Assembly: GCF_902686445.1 (NCBI RefSeq) | Contig: NC_062223.1 | Span: 59,235,998-59,299,997 of the forward strand | Reading direction: 5' to 3' | Length of the DNA: 64,000 bases | DNA from: Sciurus carolinensis | Taxonomy: Eukaryota > Chordata > Mammalia > Rodentia > Sciuridae | Shown here: positions 39,170 to 52,149 of the stretch, one piece after another | Numbering within the stretch: position 1 is the stretch's first letter | Layout of the letters: each line of letters opens with the position of its first letter | Made by a program: the position numbers and the translations under genes | Notes under the pieces: generated by a model | Database searches by the model: none | What the model was told of the DNA's origin: nothing | What the model saw: only the letters and a program-made list of their open reading frames with translations

Positions 39170-41940
39170 ACTATGTCATAAGTCAAGAAAATATGAAAGT
39201 GTCTATGGGGATACATGATAGTGAAAGACCCCCAATTCTGGGTGGGATGCAAGCTGTCCCTGAGAGAAAGTTCTGAAGAGCCAGTTGATTCATTGAGTGT
39301 GTGCCTAAACCACACACCTCACAGAACCGAGGAAAATGATTTTGTGTAAAATATTGTTGCAAAGGAAGACTCCTGTCACCATAGTAGTTTGACTCTGAAG
39401 ACAGTGAGAAACTCAAAGTGTCATGATTTAACTCTGAAAGCTTTATGAAGGAAGAGGGGATTGATGTGGGAGAAGTTTAGCAGTAAAATCAACAAAATTT
39501 GGACATTAATTTGAGGCAAGAGAGGGTGAGGAGTAAATTCCAAACTTCTGACTTGAGTGACCAAATGGATGATGGCATTCACTGTGCTGGAGAAGTAACC
39601 CAGTGGGAGGAGGCACAGGTATGGGAGGTGGATAGAAGATATGTTTGATTCTGAACATGTTGAACTTTTTTGGAGGTACATGTGGGACCTCCAAATGGAG
39701 GATATCTAGTTTCCATATGGACCTGGAGCTTTAGAGAGAAAATAGGACTAGAGATACAGATTTAGGGTTTAGAACAAAATCCCAGGGAGCACAGATGTTT
39801 TAAGAGCTGTGCCATCAAGAGAAATTGAGGTCATATAGGGAGATATTGAACTTTAGGTTTACAGTCTCTGACTGGATTCATAAGTAAACAATGTATTGAG
39901 AAGTTGTACTCCAAAAAATCAGCCATTTTTCACCTTTCAAATTATCCTCCTAGGACTCAGTAGAAACAGCTCTGTAAAAGATTATCATTTGACACTGAAA
40001 ACCACCAACCTTCTACTGATTGACTTTATATTTTATACCCACAGTTAAGCAAATATTGCACAGTGAAAAGCATACCTAAAAAAAGGCACATTGTATGTGA
40101 AATATGATTTCAATTAATAAGTTAAAAAGCTTAGACTATTGAACTGAAATAGATCACACAGTAATGGTGAAGAGGGCAGCATTGATCAAAGGTTATTATG
40201 ACCTTAACCAAGTCACTTAACCTTTTTGAATCTCATGTATAAAAGGGAGGTAAGCCCTGCCTGCCTTATAGGATTATTATATTAAATGAATTTTAAAAAC
40301 ACTGGAAATTGTTAAAGACTGCACATCTTGCATAACGAAGGAACTTCCAAACACTAATGTTTTGTTTCACAGAAATCAGTTTCCAGAGGGCCTCAGCAAG
40401 ACATTTCATGTTAAAATAAATTGACTGATAACTAGGTTTTCTTAAATGAGATCTCAAAAGTCTCAAAAGTCTGAAAGTTCTACAATCATGTTTGTTTTTC
40501 ACTAGAGATAAACTGAATGAAGGTGTACCTTACTCCATGTTTCATTGCAAATGTGATTTATGCCAGAACACCAAAAGTTCTTTAACTGAGGTCTTAATAA
40601 TATCTCTGCTGCCTTTGAATACCTTTCTTTGTGAAAGGTTCTAAATGAACTTTCAAACACCAGCTTCCTGTGATAAGGCTACAGCATATATTTATAAAAA
40701 CTTTTCTGCTTGGTAGGGTACCCTCTTAATTATATACTAACCTTGTATCAATATTGGGCTTGTTGACCTGCAGGCTGTTTACAAGTGGAAACCTTAACAG
40801 ACCATCTGCCAAACACTGCCATTGGAAATGCTTCTCTCTATTACTGTAATGAAATCACTTAAATCATTTCCTGTTCCCAGTCCTTGTTCAGATCTTCTAT
40901 CTACTGTCAATAAGAGGATATTAAAATGCTCAGGAAAGTCCACATATCCTTTTCATCCTGGTCCTCAGTGAAGCACAAGGCTTTGTGTTTTAGTGATGGA
41001 AATAATAAATAATCAATGACGTCAAGCCTATTGTAATAAAAGAAGGCCGCTTATTAAACTCCCTTTCTCCAGCTGTTTTTCCTTTGACATCATGGGATCT
41101 GTTTATAATGACTTTTATGGGTTTCCCCCTTATATTCACGGTTTATGTGATTACGTGATAAATTGAAGTTTTGGAAACAGTCCCTTCACAGAAGGGACAC
41201 CTTCCTGCTGAGACCCAATGTGCATGTAGACTCCAATAATTGGAGAGTGGGAAGAAAGAACAAAGAGACTTTCTGTATTTTGGAGGAGTTTGACTTCTTC
41301 AAGTATGGGCTTGCTTCCAGGAAGGAGTGAGTATATGTTGAAAGTACAGATGCTGGGGAGTATATTGTAATCATAGCCCATAATTTAAATGGATGCATAC
41401 ACCATGGCTTTGTTATATCATTCAACCAACAGGATCATGTAGTCTTAAGTGGTCCTTATTGACCACAATGCCACTGGAGGAACTTGGTGTCTGAAAATTT
41501 ACTCTTCTTTTGCGATTGTAATTTGGGAAGCATGGTTGCATTTATAATTCATGAGTGTGCTTCCTTCAAAGCACAACCGATTTTGGATTTTTTCTTCCTC
41601 CCTGTAATAGGAACACGTATTCACGTCCCCAGTCAGCAAGTCCTTCTGGAGGAAATTCCTAAGTCCTTTAACTCCTTCATCACAGAAAAGTCTATATAAC
41701 TGTCATCATTGGAAGAAAATAAATCTATTGATGTTGTGGACCCTGGAACAAAGTTCCTAAATTAAATTCTTGAATTTCTGTGTCTGTTTTAGGTTTGAAC
41801 AAACCCATAAGTTGTTTGTCCTAATTGACCTACAGAAATTATTTCAGTATTTATGATTATATTCAGTATTCAAAGCAGTTCAGAGACTTCTTGCCCCAAA
41901 TGCACCCCTTTGTTTTTTTGCCCACATTAAGTGATACCAG
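39170..41940. other. Intergenic DNA, no gene seen
   Basis: About 40150-40310 resembles a plus-strand MIR ('aaccaagtcacttaaccttt'). Elsewhere the sequence looks unique. Open frames such as the one at 41151-41381 (minus) have no recognisable motif. Confidence 0.5.
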
Positions 41941-41954
41941 ATGATCTTTTTTTA

Positions 41955-42100
41955 AGTGATTTTTTAAAAAAATATATATTTTGGTTGTAGATGGACACAA
42001 TACCTTTATTTTATTTATTTTTATGTGGTGCTGTGGATTGAACCCAGTGCCTCACACGTGCCAGGCAAACACTCTACCGCTGAGCTATAACCCCAGCCCC
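41955..42100 (-). repeat. ID SINE with long 3' tail
   Basis: Tail segment 'gttgtagatggacacaatac', then reverse ID ('tggattgaacccagtgcctc' to 'ctataaccccagccc'). Confidence 0.92.
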
Positions 42101-42104
42101 TAGA

Positions 42105-44595
42105 ATGATCCTTAAAGATGCAAATTTCACATTTTCATGTGAACTGTGATTTAACAATAAATAATAATACTATAGATTTTTCTCTTTCATTCTACTTGAA
42201 CATGTTTTAAGCTATTTCTTAAGGGCAGTTGTGGGAAAGCACACAGTTTCCCAGAACAGTTCGCCCACTACCTGAGGATTATTTTCTTTTAGGAAGTTTG
42301 TTACTTCCTAAAAGGTCATACCCTGAGCAAGGGAAACCAGAAGGCTTATTCTGCAGAAGCCCTTTGGAAGAACGTGCCAACTGCTCCGTAACCATGAACT
42401 GGCTCTCCTTTGATGGAGAGATTAATAGTTTCCATAATCATATCATCCTGGTTGTTCTGGGTCCAGAGTTTACTCAGACTTGAAAGAAATGGAAGTTAAT
42501 TGAAAAAGAAAAAAAAAATTCTTCCTCTCATTTCCTCTCCAAGCTTCTCTCATCTAGAGAGGCAATGAGAAAGAGATTCAAGTGCTTGTTGCCAGTGGGA
42601 GTCAGGATGTTTATTTTCTTTTGCAAATCTGGATTTAAAGAACCAGAAGAAAGCAATTAGATGGTGGAAAGGAAGTATAGGCACGGGAAGAAGGGTACAG
42701 GTGTGCTTAGATAATTCCAAACCCTGAGTGGTGGTTTCCGGTGTGCACTTGAAATACTGTTCTACTGAGCTGTGGTCATGTGGCCCTGGAAATAAGTGTG
42801 GAGGGAGCAGGGAGGGGGTTTGATATGTTTGTCATCAGAAGATCTGGTTTGGCCTAGGGAGTTTTATCTGCTGTCTACCAGAGAAGCTCCCATGAGCTTA
42901 TTTGCTACATGTTGTAGTTTGTAAAAATATATCTTGGTTTAAAATCAATTTTTCTGGCTCTAAAATTTGAGCTTGAGTTTTTCTTTTTTAAGACCTATCA
43001 TCACTCTTGACAGTTCTCTCTAGTTACATGTTAGTAGTGCTGGCTTCTGTTGCCGTGGAGAGTTAAAGTGGGCAGAGGATTGGTCTCTGTTGGAGAACTG
43101 GGATGTTAATAGTACATAGGTTCTGTTAAGAATGTGGTATATTTAGTCAGTTAGCTTCCAATATGTGATTACTAAATGTTTTGTTGAAGTTTATTGAACT
43201 AGTGAGAGAGAATCCTGAACCGTAGATGAACATTTCTCATTTCATTTATTCCTTCCACAATCTTGTGATTTGAATTTGCCACGTGTTAAATAAAGCACTG
43301 TGCTCTTAGGTGCTGAGGAGGTGACAATTCAAGATAGGAAGAAAACTAGTTAATAGTTGTTCCATCAGTTTCTGAAAGCCGATGTTCATGTCACTCCCCC
43401 TGAAGCAGTGTCCTTTCACTCCTTCAAGTTATATGCTCATTAGACCTTTGGGGCTGGCTCCCTTAAGACTGATAACATCTGTAAGAGATACACAAGTTCT
43501 TCCATGGATGAATATCTTCCTGCAGTTCATGTGCAGGCCCAACACTTTTGCCACTACCCACCTTCCATGACAAAGACAACAGATAAATGCTTGACCTCAC
43601 AACTGTTGTTGGACTTAAAGAAATTGCCCTTCGGCTTGCTCCAATTCCAACCTAGGGTTTGCCACATCTCCCCTGCAAAGAGAGGCTCAGATATTTTGCT
43701 CTCCTGATCTGCCTTAACTTCTCATGCAGTGTCAATGCTCAGTCAAGAGCTAATAGACATGCCAACAAATCTTTCATAGTAGGTTATGATGATGCCACAG
43801 CAGAGGTAGGAAGGGAGAAACTGATCCAGGAAGCTAGAGGAATATGTATGTAAGAAACTCAAGGGAGCATGGTGGATCCTCACCTAAGCCAAAAAAACCA
43901 ACATTTTGAATTTGCATTAGCAGCAGGACATGGCCGCAAATGATGTGAAGCACCTAGCACTCTGGAAGCTAGACAAGAGTTAGGAAGAATATAATCCTCT
44001 CACACCCCCCAGAAGTCTCATCTACCCCTCTTCCTCCATACACTTGATCCCATCTTCAGGGGAAGCCATTTAAGACACGAAATGCTTTTTGAAAAATTAA
44101 ACACTGGGCAATTCTTCAAGGGGCAAAATAAAGCTGTTACTTTTTCTTTCCACATCCGAATAATAGTATGAGTTGAATTTTGAGACCCTTTAACAGTGGG
44201 AAAGTATAGGAGGAGATGAAGTTGCCAAAGTTTTAGCAGGTAAGTGAGAATCCGTACAGACTTCTTTGGGCATCTCTACAGGCAGATACACTCAGTATTC
44301 CTCCACACGCATGCATTTATTCCCAAGAAACAAAGAAGCGAGCAATAGGTTAAAAGAGAGAGTGAACGAGAGAGAGATTGAGATTTTGTTACGCTTAGGA
44401 GACTTGCTGACTGATCTTTTTCATTTATATGTCCAACAAGCATTTACTGATTGCCAACTGAATATCAGGCATAGTGCTTTATGCTCAGGATAGAGTGTCT
44501 GGCATATGGCATGCTCCACACATGTTAAATAAGTGAATAAAAACCATGTTCACTATCCAAAGACCAATTTCCATGACACAAATAAACCTTAAGCT
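42105..44595. other. Intergenic DNA, no gene seen
   Basis: Mostly unique sequence of mixed composition. I see no repeat family, RNA gene or conserved protein motif. Three overlapping open frames at 43382-43853 are short and low in evidence. Confidence 0.5.
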
Positions 44596-44600
44596 TAAGG

Positions 44601-44781
44601 CAGTGGTTCCCAAACTTTGATATACATTGGAATCACCTAGGGATCTTTATAAAGACTGATACCTGGCACCTACCTCCAGACATTCTGATTAAAGTGATAT
44701 GGGGTGCAAACTAGGCAAGAAGATTTTTAAAAAGCTCCCCAAGTGTTTCTAAGTTTCAGAAAAGTTTGGGACCCACTGATT
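44601..44781. mobile_element. MER5-type hAT transposon with terminal inverted repeats
   Basis: The left end 'cagtggttcccaaactttga' and right end 'aaagtttgggacccactg' are near-perfect inverted repeats. The interior carries the 'cattggaatcaccta' motif typical of MER5A. Confidence 0.88.
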
Positions 44782-44796
44782 TAAGACCTCATACTT

Positions 44797-44940
44797 GGGG
44801 CTGGAGTTGTGGCTCACTGGTAGAGCCCTTGCCTAGCATATGGGAGGCACTGGGTTTGATTTTCAGCACCACATATAAATAAATAAAGAAAATAAAGGTC
44901 CATCAACAACTAAAAAAAAAATATTTTTTAAAAATGTCCT
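44797..44940 (+). repeat. ID SINE with long 3' tail
   Basis: ID head ('gtggctcactggtagagccc') followed by 'aataaaggtccatcaacaac' and an A-rich end. Confidence 0.92.
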
Positions 44941-44999
44941 TTTAAAAAAGGACTTTTAAAAAAGATCTCATACTTGCTGGGGCCCCTTCTAAGACCCTG

Positions 45000-46155
45000 A
45001 TAAGTACCTAGCAATTTAGGCCACATTTAGAATTTCCTCTGGGATTTGAAATTTTATATTCTTTTTATTAAACAGAGTCCCTAAATTGAGTAAGCTTTAG
45101 GGACCACAAAATGAGGTGGTCTTGGTCTATCAACTGAATATTTATTTAGCTAGCATGAGCTTTTCAGAAGTGTGTCCTGGCTGTAAGATGCAGATTAAGT
45201 CCTCTTCTGGCTACAATCACACAAAAGCTAAATGCTTACAAGCAACAGATGTCACTTTTTGTGATCTTGCCTCAATTTTTGACCTGTGACCTTCACAGTA
45301 ATTTTTGCAGTGCTTTTGCAAGAAACACCACTATAGAGTAGAAGAATTAGTTGCTATAAATGGCAGGGTTCTGTAATTTTGCTGGGTGTTGCATTATATT
45401 GTTTAGATTTCGTGGCATTTTAAGTGCAAGACCTTTGTAAGAGATACATTGTGGTCCTTTTCTATGTCCCTCCTACTTTTCCTGAAGGTGATGCTTATGC
45501 CTGATGATGCTTAAGAGTATGATTCAAAGCTCTACAGAATTTCTTAAATGATTTTATTACAGAAGCAAACAATAACCATTTCTGCAGCACTTGTGGGCTG
45601 GGTGGCAGACAGGATGGCTATGTGTCAAACTTCCTCTTCTGTGCCTTTGGCCAGTTGCACACCTGGGAGTGCATCTGTGTTCAGTGGGCAGAAACTGCCT
45701 GAAGAGGAAAGGATTGAGCTCATAGTGTGGGAACCCACAGAGGCTCTCAGCAGTGTTTAAGTGCCTCTGCACTTGCTAATTGACCATGTGCGCTCTATTT
45801 ACCCATATCATCTGCAAGTACAAAGGCTGATCTGAGGTGCTCTGAGGCTTCCTTTTCCTGACTATGCTTTGCTGTGAATTCTCTTGACCCTTTCCATGTA
45901 CCAAACATTGCTTAGCAAGTCACATCTAGGTTTTATGCACATCTGATCAGTGGCTTTGTACACAGTTGTGCTAGTAAATTATTCTAATGTCTAGAAACCT
46001 ATAAGAAAGTACCTCTGATTAACCTCTTCCAGGGTAGGGTACAGGGCATTAGTTCTATGTAGATAGAATTTTCCCAGAGATGAGAGGAAGATCTTTCTGT
46101 TCTGTCTTATTGGAACTCTGGGACTGGCATTCCTTATCTCCTCACATGGTGTATT
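45000..46155. other. Intergenic DNA, no gene seen
   Basis: Unique-looking sequence. The open frame at 45548-45757 shows no family motif and I do not call it a gene. Confidence 0.5.
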
Positions 46156-46156
46156 T

Positions 46157-46157
<1 letters not shown>

Positions 46158-46204
<47 letters not shown>

Positions 46205-46205
46205 T

Positions 46206-46238
<33 letters not shown>

Positions 46239-46243
46239 TTTTT
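46158..46243. repeat. (CT)n microsatellite
   Basis: About 86 bases of mostly CT repeats with a short ATCT interruption, directly abutting the T-rich side of a reverse B1-dID SINE. Confidence 0.95.
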
Positions 46244-46440
46244 TTTGGTATAGGGATTGAACTCAGGGGTCCTTAACCACTGAGCAACATCCCCAGCCCT
46301 TTTTGTATTTATTTTGAGACAGGGTTTCACTAAGTTCCTTAGGGCCTTTCTAAATTGCTGAGACTGGCTTTAGACTTGGGATCCTCCTGCTTCAGCTTCC
46401 TAAACCACTGGGATTACAGGTATGAGCCACCATGCCCAGC
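46240..46440 (-). repeat. B1-dID SINE
   Basis: Reverse composite: 'tatagggattgaactcaggg' (ID), then 'ttcagcttcctaaaccactg' and 'gtatgagccaccatgcccag' (B1 head). Confidence 0.92.
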
Positions 46441-46579
46441 TTATTTTTTTCTCTTAACTCTTACAGATAGTCACATTTGGGTTCTCTCACAGTTTTCCTG
46501 ATTGCCATGGAAGCCCACCCACACTACTTTGAGCTCAGTTGCAAAAACAAAGGAGAGAGGCTAATCAAGTTTAGTCACT

Positions 46580-46768
46580 TCAGCCAGACATGGTGGTGCA
46601 TTCCTGTAATCCCAGTGACTTGGGAGGATGAGGGAGGAGAATTCAAATTGGAGGTCACCCTGGGCAACTTAGTGAGACACTGTCTCAAAACAAAACAAAA
46701 CAAAACACCAAGACTCAGTGGTAGAGTACTCCTGAGTTCAGTCCCCAGTACCATCAAAAAAAATTTTT
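46580..46768 (+). repeat. B1-dID SINE
   Basis: Opening 'cagccagacatggtggtgca', A-rich junction with CAAAA repeats, ID tail ending 'tcagtccccagtacc'. It faces away from the reverse SINE at 46240, giving an inverted pair. Confidence 0.9.
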
Positions 46769-46769
46769 T

Positions 46770-49280
46770 TTGCTCATTTTCCCTGATGTAAACTTGGTGA
46801 TACCCTTTCTTCAAAAGATATCTCTTAGGAGATCATTAATTAGACAAACGATACTGGCTTTGCTTTCAGCAGCCCCAACAAATCCTGTTTGACTTGCTGT
46901 AGGAGAAAAGACTGGTTGCACTTAATGAGAAGGGCAACAATGCCTCTGTAAACAGCACAAAGCAAACATTAAGACAGCAGCAGACATTGGGGGAAACCAA
47001 GTGCACCCAAGCACTGGACCTATTTCCCCAAGCACAGCTGGTTCTCATAAGCTAGCCTCTCTTACCCTAAAAATAGGATAACTGCTTCCTAATGATTCAG
47101 AACAATCTGTATTTCCATAGGTAGTGGCATTTTCTCACACAAGCTCTTAACAAGCTACACTGTATAATTACAGGGGGCCTCATTCACTTTTCATCTAACT
47201 CAGGCATCCTGGATCTAGTCTTTCTATCCTGGCTCTTCCACATGGTATTGGCTGGTTTCACAATTATCTTAGCAATGGATTAGGAGGTTTCTATAGGATT
47301 CAGAACCCAAAGTTAAGAATTAAAACCTGAAAAAATAAAAATAAAAAGTCCTTTGGGATCTTTTTGAATTTAAAAAATTCTACAGTAGGTTAAGGTAAAA
47401 AGTTCCCTGGTATAAGAGAGGCTTTGGCTCCAGTCTCTGTCACTTGCTATGTAACTTTAGGCAAGCTCTCATACACAGCAAAATGAAAAGCTTGTCACAA
47501 TCTGTAATAATTGGGCTGTTTTGTGCTGTAATTTGTTGGAAATGACCGACATTTCTTGGGGTAATGTGGTGAAGCAAAGATGTTCAAATGATAAACAGGG
47601 TTTTCAATTGTAATTTTTAACAGTGTAATTGAGCATTGAAGCAGATTTGTAATAAAAACTTGCGTATGCTGTGTGTAAGCAGACTTGTACTCAGCCCTTC
47701 CCATGAAGCCTTTGGGTGTTATCTGAGATGAGTGCTCACCGAAGACATCATGTTGTGAAGATTACTATGCTCTTTGGAGGGGGATTTAGATTGGATCTTG
47801 AGGACTCAAGAGATTATGTACCAGTTTAATTTCTCTCCTTCATCTCTTAGTCTCATCAAATTAATTTCCACATGAACATGGATAGAATACCATATGGCCT
47901 CTAATATCTGAGGTGTAAAAGCAACCTCTGCTTCTTACTCAGAGGCACATAAATTGAACTTTGACCTTTCTGATTAAGGAAGACAGAGTGTTTTGTTTTA
48001 TCACATTGTTCATTTCTCTGTCTTAGACTTGCTCATTTTTGTATTCATTCATTCCTTCTCAACAAACATTTTTTGAGCATCTTCTCTCTAACAGAGATCC
48101 TGAGCCATAGAGAGGAAAGGCACAGTTCTTGCCCTGAGGGAGTTTAAATCAAGGAGAAAACAAAGTGAACAAATAATTACGATGCCATAGACAGAAGTCA
48201 GCTTAAGGAGTCTTCCAGCTGTGTTTGTGGCTTGGAGATGGTTGTAGCTTATACAGGGATCACCTTCAATTAAATGATGAAATCTAAGCTAAACACAGTG
48301 ATTAGCTTCACATTACACTTTCTCTTAGAAAAAGTGGCATAAGGAGTAAAGAAGAGCCCAGGGCTGAGAGATAACAGTTGGTTTCTAGTTCACATCATAC
48401 CATTTATAAACCATGGAGCTTTAAACAGGACACTGAACCATTCTGAATCTTAGTTACTTTTAGGATCAATGTCAACAATATAAAATGAAAGGCACCATAT
48501 AAATTTAAGAGATTCTTATCAGAAAAACAAAAACCTTCCATTTGCTGCATGTACATACAAGCACCCTAAATAGCTGAAGAATAATCAGCACAACTTTTGC
48601 TTTGGACCTAGTTTTTTTCCTGATTGGACTTTTCCTCCCCCAGAGAAGATATTTTTCTTAATCCAATCCCAAGATAATTAGCATACATTTCAGACTCTCG
48701 ATTTGTGTGTAACATGGCATCAACATCTCTGTAGATTAGCCTGAGAATAACCTTGCAGAGAATTGTTCTCCTGAGATATTGCACCCTGTGTGGCTACACA
48801 TTGCTTTGTCTTTACTGCACACAAAAGAGGAAAGTTCTTCTCCATATTTTATTCTGTATACCCACATTTGATATATTATTTAATGACTCAATGCTAAAAA
48901 TTCAACGTGACTTTTGCTATCTTAGAAGTATAACATCTTGGGATTCTAACTTTAGGTGCACGAATCACAAATACTAGTGTTACTTTTCAAAACTGCATAG
49001 TCTATTTGTTGTAAGGATTCAGGTAAAACCATGTATTTAACCCATGATGTGAAAGGATTAAATTCTGTTACTAAAGGATAAATATTCTTAAGAGAAAAAA
49101 ATCTAGTTTTATATTCTTTGCAAGAGATAAACCTAAAATAACGAAGGCATGGATAAAGTAAAATTAGGTAAGTGATAACAAAATAGAAAACAGGGATTAC
49201 AAAACAAAGAATAGACTTCAAGGGGAAAAGCACTAAAACAACATAAAGACAAAGAATGTGAATGATGATAGTTTACAATG
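46770..49280. other. Intergenic DNA, no gene seen
   Basis: Mostly unique sequence. No gene, RNA or well-defined repeat recognised. About 48040-48180 has the look of an old interspersed repeat ('attcattccttctcaacaaa') that I cannot name. Confidence 0.45.
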
Positions 49281-49289
49281 TTGATTTTC

Positions 49290-49440
49290 CATATTTGCTA
49301 TTCTTAATGCTATATAAATACAAACCATTTAATCCTCATAACAATGCTAGGCGATAGGCATTTTATAGATAGAGAAATCAAGTTCTGGAAAAACTAAGTT
49401 CCCTGAAGTCATACACAGTCCATGCTCCACAGTCCTATAC
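49290..49440 (-). repeat. MIR SINE (diverged)
   Basis: 'aatcctcataacaatgctag' and 'atagagaaatcaagttctgg' are in the reverse MIR order. Confidence 0.6.
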
Positions 49441-49499
49441 TGTAAATGCACACATAGATAGATCTTTATAGATCTTTATGTCCTGTGGAAATGACTCTT

Positions 49500-49880
49500 T
49501 GGACTCTCCATATCTGGTTCTTATCTTCTTCCTGAGCTCATGGGAAAACTGTACTTCACAGCTCTTTTGCAGTAAGGAAGGGTGATGTGATTAGTTACAG
49601 CCAGTGAAATGAAATCAGTTATTGCCAATGAGTTAAATACCAAAGCACTTAGAGGCTGGTATTGCACCTCAAAATTCTCTTTTGGTCACAACCAAGGGTT
49701 CGAATGGTAGAGCCATTTAGAATGAAATTTCCTGAATCCCTAAGTAACCAGACAGAGACTCACATGGAGAAGAGCTGCCCTGGCAAGTCACTTGATGCAC
49801 ATTGAACTAGAGAAATAAATTTAAAAACAGAAAGAAACCTTTATTGTGTTACCATAATAAAAGGATAATTGGTCACTGCA
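49500..49880 (+). mobile_element. MLT1-like MaLR LTR remnant
   Basis: 'gagaagagctgccctggcaa' and 'aaacctttattgtgttacca' resemble the 3' half of MLT1 LTRs. The 5' half is diverged. Confidence 0.45.
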
Positions 49881-50064
49881 GGATTGCTTGCTCTATCCTT
49901 ACTAGTATGTACTAATCCTCTAATGGAAATTTCGCACTCTTCAATTTAAGGGGACATCCATAAAACTAGATAATGCGATGAGCCACCAAGAATATCCTGG
50001 TAAGTTCCCCTGAGGAGAAGTCATGCTAGCACATTCTCTGGCTCCTGTGCAGTAAAGCAGATAA

Positions 50065-50107
<43 letters not shown>

Positions 50108-50130
50108 TTTTTTTTTTTTTTTTTTTTTTT
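50065..50130. repeat. (CA)n microsatellite and T run
   Basis: About 20 CA units (50068-50104) followed by about 24 T (50107-50130), which is the tail side of the adjacent 7SL-derived SINE. Confidence 0.95.
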
Positions 50131-50235
50131 GAGACAGAGTCTATGTTGCCCAGGCTGGTCTGATCTCTCAGACTCAAGCAATCCTTCTTGCCTTAGCCTC
50201 CCAAGTAGCTGAGACTATAGGTGCACACCATGCAC
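50107..50235 (-). repeat. 7SL-derived monomer SINE (FLAM/B1-like, no ID tail)
   Basis: Plus strand 'gagacagagtctatgttgcc', 'caggctggtctgatctctca' and 'ctcccaagtagctgagacta' are the reverse of a monomeric Alu/B1 ancestor. No ID segment is attached. Confidence 0.85.
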
Positions 50236-50249
50236 TTTATACACATTTT

Positions 50250-51140
50250 TCTAAAAAGTAAAAACCGAGAGAGAGAGAGAGAGAGAGCCAAAAGAACATA
50301 ACCACATGGATAATTTTCTAGGAAGAGAATAAATACTAAAATTAAACCCAGGAAAAGGTAGAAAACCTTAAAATTCTAATGTTCACATTGAAAGCAGAAC
50401 TACCACCATCTCTATCTCAAGCCAACAAAAAATAGTGGCAAATTTCTTAATGCTGCAGAGATAACAAAACCTTATTAATAAAACTAGATAAGAACAGTCA
50501 CACACAAAAAAGGAAAACTGTACTCCAGACTCATTAGTATGGATGCAAACATTCTGGACAAATTACAAATAAAATTGTGAAATTGCAAGTAAGTTTCAGC
50601 ACATATTAGAAGATATATAAAAATATATGTTAAAAATCATGGCTAAGATGAGTCTGTCCCAGGAATGCAAAGATGATTTAAACATTGCATATTTTAAAAA
50701 AGATTCATGTGATCATTTCAGTAAATGTCAACAACTCATTTATTTGATAACATATAACACCTATTTCTGCAAAAACTCCTTTTATAGAAGAAAACTGTTA
50801 ACATAATAACTATTACAGACATGATTCCTATTTGAAACATTAGAAATATTCCCATTAGGGACTAGGGTTGTAGCTCAGTGGTAAAGCACTTGCCTAGCAA
50901 GTGTGAGGCACTGGGTTCAATCCTCAGCACCACATAAAAATAAAAAAAAAAATGAAAGGTATTGTGTACATCTATAACTAAAAAATATTTAAAAAGGAAA
51001 TATTCCCATTAAAACATGGAACAAAGCAAGAATGTTTTGCACATTGTTCTAACAGCTCCAGCAAACACAAAAGGATAAAAACAAATTGTATAACTGTGGT
51101 TATTTTTTTAAAAACTGACAAAATGCTGTTATTTTTTCAT
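50250..51140 (+). mobile_element. Old L1 ORF2 fragment, interrupted by an ID SINE
   Basis: 'ggaaaactgtactccagact' and 'cacatattagaagatatata' follow the middle of L1 ORF2 on the plus strand, with many breaks. The ID SINE at 50866 lies within it. A (GA)n run is at 50268-50287. Confidence 0.75.
50866..50997 (+). repeat. ID SINE with long 3' tail
   Basis: ID head ('ttgtagctcagtggtaaagc') and tail 'ggtattgtgtacatctataa'. A duplication (ggaaatattcccattaaa-like) is seen on both sides (about 50844 and 50997). Confidence 0.92.
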
Positions 51141-51149
51141 TGTTTATTT

Positions 51150-52045
51150 TTCATTAATCTTGTAAAAGTAAAACAAAACTGTGAAACAAATATATATGCT
51201 GTGGAAGTATTGAAAAGCAAATTCCATATGCATCACCCAGCTTAAAGAATAGAACTTTACCAGTCAGTCAGAAGCCCTTCCATATGCCCTCTCCTTTACA
51301 ACTCCTGTCTTGCCCCAGAAAAAAAACCATTGCCCTGACTTTTATCATAGTAACTTACTTGAAAAGTGCCATTATTATTTTTTTCGGGTGTGTTTTCAGA
51401 TGATGTGATTATATACCAAGAAAGTCAAGACCCTTGCCTGACTGACCTATTAGAACTAATGAGTGCAGAGGAGTTAGCTCCTGCAATTACTCTCCTATTT
51501 TCCTAATTCATTCATTTCTCCTGCCCTACTGGATAATTCTCTGTCTAGTATCCCTGATCTTTAAAAAACAACAAAGATGTAAACACCAACCCACCCTTAA
51601 CCACACATTCTCCTCCAGCTGCTACTATCTTTTTCTGCTCCCTTTTACAATGAAACTGCTAAAAGATCTGACTTTTCTGTAGCCTAATCTCATGTAAATG
51701 AATTTTTCTCTGGCTCCTATTACTGAAATTGTTCTTGTCAAGAATCCCAGTGACTTTCCTGTTGCTATGTCCAGTAGTTATACTTCTGTCCTCAACTTTG
51801 AAGCAGCATGTAAACCAATCGACAGTGCTTTACTTCTTAAAACACTCTTCTTTTGGCTTCTGTGACAACACATTGACCTGAGTTTCCTCCCTCTTTGGTG
51901 TCCATTTCTTCATGTCTTCTTTTCTGGTTTCTCTTCCTCCTATTCTTGTCCTTTGAGCCTTGACATGCCCCAGGGTTCAGTACTAGGCTACTTTCTTGTC
52001 TCTCAATATATTTTTCTCCCTAAGAAATTTCATCTAGGCCTGTGA
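51150..52045. other. Intergenic DNA, no gene seen
   Basis: AT-rich, then pyrimidine-rich, without a feature I recognise. Confidence 0.45.
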
Positions 52046-52048
52046 TTT

Positions 52049-52141
52049 TTTTTTTTTTTTTTGGGGGGTGCTGGGGATCAAACCCAGGGCCTTGTGCTTA
52101 CAAGGCAAGCACTCTACCGACTGAGCTACCTCCCCAGCCCC
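52049..52141 (-). repeat. Young ID SINE
   Basis: Reverse, near-consensus ID after an 18-T run. Flanked by taggcctgtgattttt (about 52035 and 52142). Confidence 0.94.
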
Positions 52142-52149
52142 TAGGCCTG

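Noticed and set aside
43382..43853. Three overlapping plus-strand frames of 62-67 codons
   Set aside because: Considered as a possible small gene, but no motif, splice pattern, CpG island or poly(A) signal supports it.
45548..45772. 70-codon plus and 71-codon minus frames over the same DNA
   Set aside because: No recognisable domain, and the overlapping frames on both strands argue for chance.
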